From NCBI GenBank assembly GCA_015680685.1, contig MNCI01001443.1:1-24884 (forward strand): DNA of 24,884 nt, written 5' to 3'. A program made the position numbers and the translations under genes. The notes beneath the pieces are model-generated. The model did no database searches. It was given only the letters and a program-made list of their open reading frames with translations, and was not told the origin of the DNA. Origin of the DNA: Gnetum montanum. Taxonomy: Eukaryota > Streptophyta > Gnetopsida > Gnetales > Gnetaceae. This document shows positions 19,199-24,884 of this stretch, piece by piece. Position 1 is the first letter of the stretch. Each line of letters opens with the position of its first letter.

Positions 19199-20012
19199 TG
19201 TGGCAAGGGTACCGCAAACACCGTTGGAGATGGCCATAGACTACTTCTCCTACAATTTTGAAATCGCAGAGGTGCCTAGGGTAACGAGTTTGAAGAACAT
19301 GGAGCCAACCAAGATTTTCTCTTACTATGGAGATGATGTTTATTTCATGGAATGGTGGTTGGGAGTTATGTAACAGACATGGGTGGTCATGGAAAAGGGC
19401 ATTACAAGGTAGTAACCGTTGGGTGGTGGAGAACGTGGTGGCCATTCACGGTGGGAGTTACAGGTAGTAAGGGTTGACAGAGACATGGGTAACTCACAAA
19501 TGGTGGAAGTGTAGGTACTTGCAATTTTTTTTGGATAAACCATAGCAAAAATAATAATAGCAACATTAGAAATGTGGGTGGATATAAAAGGAGGGATTCT
19601 GGCATCCATAAGAAGGAACTGGGCTTCCATAAGAAGGAACTGGGCTTCCCTGGAAACTACAGTGACCTCTTTCCTCCCTCCTAGTCTATTTAGCAACCAG
19701 ATGATGGATGGTAGTTAGGCACGTGAGCATAGCACATGCAAAAGACAACGTGCATGTGTACCAAGTGGGAGCAGCCATTAAGGAGCCTCTCTCCATGAGT
19801 AGAAGAAATGTGAGCAAACAATAGTCTCTCTCTTTCTCTTGGTTGTCAGCAACAGCAACATGGTTCTCTCTCTTCTTTCTGTCTACAGTAGGCAGACACG
19901 GTAGCATGCATAGCAGGCTCTTGACCATTATCTATTGTTGTTGTGTGTCTCCAATAATGTAGGTAACACGACACACATGCATAGGACACAAGATGTGTGG
20001 TTTTCATCAACA
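19199..20012 (-). mobile_element. Putative 3' LTR of the second gypsy element
   Basis: On the minus strand this begins TGTTGATGAAAACC just past a polypurine tract and can be closed at TACCCTTGCCACA (19199), giving TG...CA ends and a length of 814 bases. Its closing edge shares GTGGC(A/G)AGGGTACC with the LTR edge at 1826. It is less AT-rich than the surroundings. Reading frames inside it (19185-19928) are not genes. A TATAAAAGGAGG word at 19571 is on the plus strand, opposite to the element, so it is not taken as its promoter. With no second LTR in the window, the end at 19199 is an inference. Confidence 0.55.
19605..19646. repeat. 21-bp direct duplication within the LTR
   Basis: TCCATAAGAAGGAACTGGGC occurs twice in tandem with a period of 21 bases, inside the putative LTR. 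Small direct repeats are common in LTR U3 regions. Confidence 0.9.
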
Positions 20013-20032
20013 CTTAGCCCCCAAACTTGAAA
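20013..20032 (-). other. Polypurine tract of the second gypsy element
   Basis: The minus strand reads AAGTTTGGGGG followed by CTAAG and then the LTR start TGTTGATG. A G-rich polypurine run just before the 3' LTR primes plus-strand DNA synthesis in LTR retrotransposons, and the AAGTTTGGGGG form is common in plant Ty3/gypsy elements. The extra bases between the tract and the TG are slightly unusual. Confidence 0.65.
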
Positions 20033-21295
20033 TTTCATGCAAGTGCAAGGATAGCAAAAACAACAAAAATTATAAAGAAAATATAAAGACTCAAAAGTAT
20101 TATAAAATAAGGATGAAGAATCTTTATGTAAACAATAATGTTTTAAACAAGACTAAAACAATCACACAACCAAAAGAGCACTAAACATGGGCTACCCTTG
20201 CTTACACCACCTTGTTTAATCAAGATATAAACTTTATATATATATATACTGGTTATTTATAATTAGGATTTCATTCCCAACCATCTCATAAATAAAAGAA
20301 CTTAACATAAGGACTACTTTGAGCATAAGATTTATGCTTGACTTAATGAAGAGGGCATGCTTCTCCCTAGGTTATAGGTAGCCACAACTTATATATTTTT
20401 TTTAGTTTTTTTTTTTTGATTTTAGGGGAATAGGTTTAAAAGGGAATGGAGGCTAGGGTGAGGATTGTTGCTAGTCCCCATCACACTCAAGAACTTATTA
20501 CATTGCCAATGAACATGATTGTTATTTTTATCGTTCTTTTTTTTAGGAAACTTTGCTAATGGTGCACTTCATTCTTAAGGTAGGATTTCCAACATGAGTT
20601 TGGCTGATTAGCTACATTGTCAAAGAACATAGTTCTTTTGGAAGCTTTTCCCATGGTGTAGTTGAATCCTCATGTATGTGCCTTTTAATTATAATCTAGA
20701 TGACATCATAGTAGGTCTCCTAGGTGGTTAAGAATTCTCAAGTGGAGAGGAACACACTTCACCTTGTTGCTCACAGTATAGCCATGGATCATCACACTTG
20801 AAGGCTAGGGTTTATAAGAGGGAAACTAGAATTTTCTAAGGTCACCTAGTAATTGTGGCTAACCATTCTCCAACCTCATGTGTCCTACATTCACATGACC
20901 ATAATAATAACATGATAAGTTAGCATAAATTCCATTCTCTATAATCCAACATAATTAATAAAATTAAAACCTTGAAATAGATTGGGAAGAATAATGTTAT
21001 ATTAAAGTATATCATATAAAGAGATATTATAGAATAGTAATATGATATATAAAACAATATACTTGCATTATTTTCAAATGGTGTTATGATGACCCAATGC
21101 CCTATAACTCAAATGATCATAATGATTATTAGAACCACATTGAAAAACACAAATAGATAAAATCAAAACCAATACGTTAAGAAAGAGATTATGGTAAACT
21201 TAACATGCATAAGAAGATGATGGAAATGCAAAGAAAATATGCAAATGTAATTATATACAAATGAAATGCATGAAGAAAGAGAAGAAAGAATGAAA
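20033..21295 (-). other. Non-coding spacer between integrase and 3' LTR
   Basis: About 1.26 kb of AT-rich DNA with no open frame on the element's strand. It contains a TATATATATATA run near 20236 and T runs near 20395-20420. A spacer of this size after integrase occurs in Athila/Tat-type elements, where it may hold an extra, often decayed, reading frame. Nothing recognisable remains here. Confidence 0.45.
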
Positions 21296-21689
21296 CTAGG
21301 GATCTACCAGATGTCCATGTGGGACACCTAAGTAGAAATGTTTTAAATGAAATCCATTAAAATTTCTATTTAATTTGTATCCTTGAAAATTAGCAATTTT
21401 GTAAACATTGGGACTAATGATATCTGTAACTTAGTATGGACCCAACCACATAGGAGAAAACCTAGTTTGAGGGCCAGTTTGACTAGTTGCTTTATCTCTC
21501 TTAAGGACCAAATCACCTACTTGAAATACTATGGTTGCATATTTCATATCAAACCATCTTTTAACAGCTTGTTGATGACTAAATAAATTTTCAATTACTT
21601 TGACCCTTTTAAGCTCTAAATTTAAAATATCATATGTATGTGAGATTAAATATTCATCATTAGTTGGTAAATAATCCAAGAAAAACTGA
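21296..21689 (-). pseudogene. Gypsy integrase C-terminal domain
   Basis: Contains KRWFDMKYATIVFQVGDLVL and FSPMWLGPY, the GPY/F module that ends gypsy integrases (family: FQVGDLVLKxxxxxxxxGKFxPxWxGPYxV). A TAA directly follows GPY at 21431; past it the frame goes on as VTDIISPNVYKIANFQGYK, a NGFHLKHFY segment and VDP-stop. No chromodomain follows, which argues against a chromovirus and for the Athila/Tat side of the family. Confidence 0.88.
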
Positions 21690-22269
21690 TATGTAGGGAT
21701 TTGTAAATTTCTTGGTAGTATTGGTTCTTGTCCATATACTAAATCATATGTTGTAGCTTTGATTAATTCTTTATAATGAATACTATTTGCTCAAATTGCC
21801 CATTTTAATTATTCATGCCAAGTTCATTGGTTTTGGGTAATAATTTTCTTAATTCCATGCAATATAATTTTATTGGAGGACTGAACTAAATGATTACCTT
21901 ATGGATAATATTCGGTTACATCTTTGACAATAATATTATGCTCTCTAGCCTAATTTGTGGACTCTATAGAGATGAAGGTGGGTCTATTATCCACTACTAA
22001 AGTGTAAGGATACTAGTATCTAGAAATTAAATCATTTTCTAAGAAGCAGATAACTTCACATGATGATGTAGTTCTAGTTGCTTTCATTTCTAACCAATGT
22101 GTGCAATAATCAATGGTTGTAAAGATAAACTTGTGTAAGGTAGTGGAAAATGAATTAATCACTCCAATAAAATCTAAAGCCCATTGTACAAATGATCTTG
22201 TTTTTATTATACGCTATAGCAGGGTTGAACTCTTAGGATCTTTACCTTTAAATTTCTAACATTGTTTAT
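21690..22269 (-). pseudogene. Gypsy integrase catalytic core, inactive
   Basis: RSFVQWALDFIGVI, HKFIFTTIDYCTHW (first catalytic Asp, near 22105) and TLVVDNRPTFIS (second Asp, codon 21989-21991) are clear. The third acidic residue, normally Glu in GQ-x-E-x-(S/T)-N, is Gln: the codon at 21881-21883 is CAG in HLVQSSNK. The spacing of 35 residues between the second Asp and this Gln is exactly that of the D,D(35)E family, so the alignment is secure. Stops in YYP-stop-GN, STN-stop-AR and WAI-stop-AN also disable it. YDLVYGQEPILP, the usual motif after the core, is intact. Confidence 0.9.
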
Positions 22270-22726
22270 AAGTTCTGACTTGGTGGTAAGCGTCATTAAT
22301 CATAGTGGGCCAATAGTAACTGGGTTTAGTGATTTTATGCACTAATGATTAATATCCTATATGTCCTCCCTCATGAATTTATTTTAATGCATCTTTATCT
22401 TGTTCTTGGTTTAAACATTTAAGGTATATTCCTTGGAAACTCTTCCTAAACAACTCATTAGTAATTAGAGTAAACTTAGGACTTTTACACACTAAAAGAT
22501 TTCTTTTATATCTCGATAAGTTTGAAGAACAATGGAGAAAGGTTAAATAAAATTTAATATCATCGTACCATGGATCATGTAATTGGTTAGGAGCAAATGA
22601 GATATTATTTTCTTCATCAATGGACAATATGTGAAGTGGTAATGACTCTTCATTTTTAGGGACATCATAACTCTCTAAGGTTAAGGGTATGGAAATTGAC
22701 TTGGCAAGACTAGTTCCTCTAACCAA
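22270..22726 (-). pseudogene. Gypsy RNase H-integrase linker and zinc-binding domain
   Basis: The open stretch 22379-22726 is the linker, including WYDDIKFYLTF and a YLKCLNQEQ segment close to the family's GVLLRCLDxxEA. After a stop come IHEGGHIGY, VHKITKPSYYWPTMINDAYH and VRTYKQC, the HHCC zinc-binding domain of the integrase. Both His are present, but the first Cys of the C-x-x-C pair is Tyr (TAT, expected TGT), and stops interrupt the domain. Confidence 0.82.
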
Positions 22727-23059
22727 CTTGGCTACTTTTCATTGGATATCGAACTCTTGTAGTTTCATAACCCATTTAGCATGCTTTTCACGAAGATCTT
22801 GTAATTTGGCTAATGTAATGATGGTTGAATTAGGAACACTAACATAAATCTTTACATTTAATAATTAGTAGCAAAATTTCTTTAGGGCTTTAATCGTAGT
22901 GTATAATTTTTTTTCAACAAGTGAGTATTTAAATTCACTATCTTTCAAAGGTGTATACATAAAAGCTATGGGCCCTTTACCTTCATTAGCTACATCTTGG
23001 GGTAGGATAGCAACGACAGTAATATCACTCACTAGAAAAAACATATAAAAGGAAATAAT
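22727..23059 (-). pseudogene. Gypsy RNase H domain, decayed
   Basis: FLVSDITVVAILPQ carries the first catalytic Asp of the RNase H fold. It is followed by GPIAFMYTPLKDSEFKYSLV, EKKLYTTIKALKKFCY (family: YSxIEKExLAxVxALxKFRHYL), a stop, and RWLL-like HAKWVMKLQEFDIQ. A stop after FDIQ separates it from the linker. Function in a live element: removing RNA from RNA-DNA hybrids during reverse transcription. Confidence 0.8.
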
Positions 23060-23495
23060 TTTTTATACCATGGGGAGGTTAAAATTGGAGCATCTATAAT
23101 GGCTTCTTTAATGTCAAGGAAAGCATTATTTCTTTCATCCATCCAATGTATGTTGCTATCTTTCTTTAGCATCTCATTTAATGGTCTAACTAATTCAACA
23201 TAGGTAGGAATGAAACATCTAAAAAAATCAATTTTCCCAAAGATGGCTCTAAAATTATTCTTAGATAAATAGTATTAGACTTCTAAGATTGCGTTTACTT
23301 GCTCAAGATTAATCATAATTCCTTCCATAGTTACTATATAACCAAGAAATTTACCACTTCCAATACCAAAGATGAACTTGTTTGCATTCACAGTGATACC
23401 AAATCGTCTACATCTCATGAAAATATTTCCAAGGTCTCTAAGGTGTTGTTGGCACATTTTGGCCATTTCATGGAATAGGAGTGGGTCTTCTAGTT
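23060..23495 (-). pseudogene. Gypsy reverse transcriptase C-terminal part and connection
   Basis: Reads HLRDLGNIFMRCRRFGITVN, ANKFIFGIGSGKFLGYIV and MEGIMINLEQVNAI, the segment after the catalytic YxDD box in gypsy RTs (family: HLxxLxxVFxRCRxFGIxLNPxK, then GKLLGxIVSxxGI). A TAG follows LEV, then FRAIFGKIDFFRCFIPTYVE, LVRPLNEMLKKD, and an IKEAI-DAPIL segment, the conserved connection. The YxDD catalytic residues are not present: the homology ends at about EDPLLFHEM near 23490. A frameshift occurs near 23045. Confidence 0.88.
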
Positions 23496-23497
23496 GC

Positions 23498-23581
23498 TCA
23501 TTCCTCAGCAAAGTTTCAAGTTTAAGACTCACTGGTACAAAACTTGGTTGTGGAGAAGGTGGTTGTGGAGCATGCACTGTA
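23498..23581 (+). pseudogene. Xanthine dehydrogenase/aldehyde oxidase 2Fe-2S fragment
   Basis: The plus strand reads SFLSKVSSLR followed by LTGTKLGCGEGGCGACTV. The second part is essentially identical to the N-terminal [2Fe-2S] motif of eukaryotic xanthine dehydrogenase (and close to aldehyde oxidase), where three Cys of C-x4-C-G-x-C bind iron-sulfur; these enzymes oxidise purines or aldehydes with molybdenum and FAD cofactors. Only about 28 codons are present. The fourth cluster Cys and everything downstream are missing, and the frame closes at TGA 23597. The bases after the ACT codon (GTATTT) could be an old splice donor, so this may be a captured exon piece. It abuts the broken gypsy reverse transcriptase, which reads on the other strand. 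Not a working gene. Confidence 0.85.
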
Positions 23582-23599
23582 TTTGGTGGAGAAATCTGA

Positions 23600-23922
23600 A
23601 TGACTTGTTCACATTTTTAATGAAAAGCTTGAAATTTGGGGATAGCTTTCCAATCTTCAATTTCAGTTTTCCAAACTATTGTGTTTTTCCACATTAACAA
23701 CAAGATGATGTTTGTGCCATAATTATCGTTTGAAGAGTTATTAAAGTGAAAATAGAGATTCTAAGAAGAGACTCCATTGAAACTAGTCATTCATTGCTAT
23801 AATTGTACTTGGAAGGTTATTGTATACTATGCTAATCCTTATCCTCTGGCTGAGTTGACAGTGAAACTTAGAAATGATGATGCTCTATTGTAGCAAAGCC
23901 TACCATTCATTTACTATTTAAC
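23600..23922. other. Unassigned DNA downstream of the XDH fragment
   Basis: No further xanthine dehydrogenase exon, retroelement domain or other motif was recognised on either strand. Confidence 0.4.
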
Positions 23923-24000
23923 CACAAAATATGGTTAAATGAAGACAAACAAAATGTGGTTCACAAAATATGGTTAAATGAATACAAACAAAATGTGGTT
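23923..24000. repeat. 39-bp tandem duplication
   Basis: Two adjacent 39-base units (23923-23961, 23962-24000) beginning CACAAAATATGGTTAAATGA and ending in AAAATGTGGTT, with about one difference. Recent. Confidence 0.93.
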
Positions 24001-24560
24001 TCTCCTTTGTCCATGTTCATAGCACCGACACCAAGTTCTGCTACTACAACAACTACAACGTGAACTAGTCGCACCACTTCTACCGCAACTACCAACGCTA
24101 CTGGACTACCGGTGGCCTCCTCCATAACGTCCCCGTCGGTTCCGGTCGTCGGAAAAATAGACATCACCACCACCAACATCCACATCATAAACAACCATAA
24201 AAAAATAGTGATGGTGATGTCTTGGCCTCTGTTCCGGCTGCCCCTACTACTGTCGTTGCTTCCGACGCCACGGTAGTACCAGTGACTACCGAGTCGAGCA
24301 CTAGCGGTGATGACGATGTTGCAAAACTTGCCGCTGGTGACAACGTGAAATTCAGCAAAGTTTCTATTCTGGGTTTGGGCTACTCTGGCTATGGTTCCAC
24401 GTGGATGAACAACAACGTCAGCACTGGCGTTTCTCAAATGTGGCCTCTGATTCATGGCGGATTCCTGGCCAATTTTGCGTAGGCTAGGCCCGATCCATGG
24501 TCGTAGATTCAAGATATTTGTTCTGGGACTGCAAACACTATTCTTCCAATTTGTCACTCA
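24001..24560. other. GC-richer island of unknown nature
   Basis: This stretch is clearly richer in G and C than the rest of the window and uses many ACN/GCN/GTN codon-like triplets. Two overlapping open frames exist: 198 codons on the minus strand (23961-24557), ending in a Val-rich run, and 86 codons on the plus strand (24222-24482), Ala/Thr/Val-rich at its start. Another minus frame has an Arg/Gly/Asp-rich piece ([15 protein letters not shown]), like a retroelement Gag tail, but no zinc knuckle is visible. The base composition suggests a coding or transposon origin. I do not recognise a family on either strand and cannot decide which frame, if any, was real. Confidence 0.4.
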
Positions 24561-24884
24561 ACTCTAGCAAATAGTGTGATTTAGAAACACACCAGTCCAT
24601 CGGTTAAGAGAGTAATCCATGGGTTTTCACCACCGGCGGTACAACCACTTCCATGGGCCTCGCTACTTGGACCAGCCCACATTATTTACAGACCACGTGG
24701 CCCTAATATTATCTTTATTTAAAAACCATACAACATTTATTTTGGTTTTTGATATAAATTATTTAATTACTGATGTAAGTTTATCAGCCCTTGGTTGTGT
24801 ACCAAGTAAGTATTAATATTGATTTAAAAAGGAAATTTGTGCAACAATTGTTCAAAGTCCTATGTGAATTGAACACTTGTCAAT
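24561..24884. other. Window end, no feature recognised
   Basis: AT-rich DNA with a 65-codon chance frame (24619-24816). No motif or repeat found. Confidence 0.4.

Larger units (their letters stand above)
21296..23495 (-). pseudogene. Ty3/gypsy Pol relic: RT end, RNase H, integrase
   Basis: Polyprotein of the second gypsy element, read from 23495 down to a TAG at 21296-21298. The order is end of reverse transcriptase, connection, RNase H, then integrase with zinc-binding, catalytic and C-terminal parts. RT before RNase H before integrase is the Ty3/gypsy order. Protease, gag and the catalytic part of the reverse transcriptase are missing; the coding sequence breaks off at about 23495 against a xanthine dehydrogenase-like fragment. 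At least eight in-frame stops and one or more frameshifts make it non-functional. It reads in the same direction as the gag relic at 1-1410, but the order shows the two belong to different insertions. Confidence 0.92.

Noticed and set aside
19567-19585. TATAAAAGGAGG, a TATA-box-like word
   Set aside because: It is on the strand opposite to the retroelement and has no gene downstream.
19185-19928. Four overlapping minus-strand open frames
   Set aside because: They lie in the putative LTR, overlap each other in different frames and carry no motif; the higher GC of the LTR makes chance frames longer.
24222-24482. 86-codon plus-strand frame in the GC-richer stretch
   Set aside because: No recognised domain and a longer frame overlaps on the other strand; composition alone does not make it a gene.

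Overview
This window looks like nuclear intergenic DNA of a land plant, most likely a seed plant and possibly a gymnosperm. It is AT-rich and packed with decayed retroelements. It holds relics of a plant cysteine-rich receptor-like kinase (DUF26/Gnk2 plus Ser/Thr kinase), a plant-type mitochondrial cox1 fragment, and Ty3/gypsy and LINE remains. I found no intact protein-coding gene and no tRNA, rRNA or CRISPR. The land-plant call is firm; the gymnosperm call is only a guess from the repeat style and long gene-free spacing.

Layout. 1-1820: minus-strand 5' part of a Ty3/gypsy element (gag relic, leader, tRNA-Asp-type primer binding site), with its LTR starting at 1820. About 2010-3560: minus-strand relic of a non-LTR retrotransposon that cuts the LTR short. 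5008-5125: cox1 NUMT. 7815-8960: a second relic of the same LINE family, on the plus strand. 9254-9830 and 15319-16070: two diverged direct copies of one block that flank the kinase pseudogene. 10362-11578: a 41-bp doublet, then five units of a roughly 220-bp tandem repeat. 11779-14366: a six-exon cysteine-rich receptor-like kinase pseudogene on the minus strand, with a ghost of its first exon at 14966-15140. 16071-19198: unassigned DNA with a diverged tandem duplication. 19199-23495: the 3' half of a second minus-strand Ty3/gypsy element (LTR, polypurine tract, spacer, integrase, RNase H, end of reverse transcriptase). 23498-23581: a short plus-strand fragment of a xanthine dehydrogenase/aldehyde oxidase iron-sulfur domain, abutting the broken reverse transcriptase. 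24000-24560: a GC-richer stretch without a recognisable product.

Nothing here works together as a pathway. The story is genome decay: a kinase locus that was probably once part of a tandem cluster, pseudogenised by stops and frameshifts and surrounded by nested, nonsense-riddled retroelements. Several nonsense and missense changes fit C-to-T or G-to-A transitions, as expected in methylated, silenced plant DNA. Three runs of N (1866, 4478-4481, 12478) mark assembly uncertainty; the last sits in an exact 46-bp duplication that is probably an assembly artefact.
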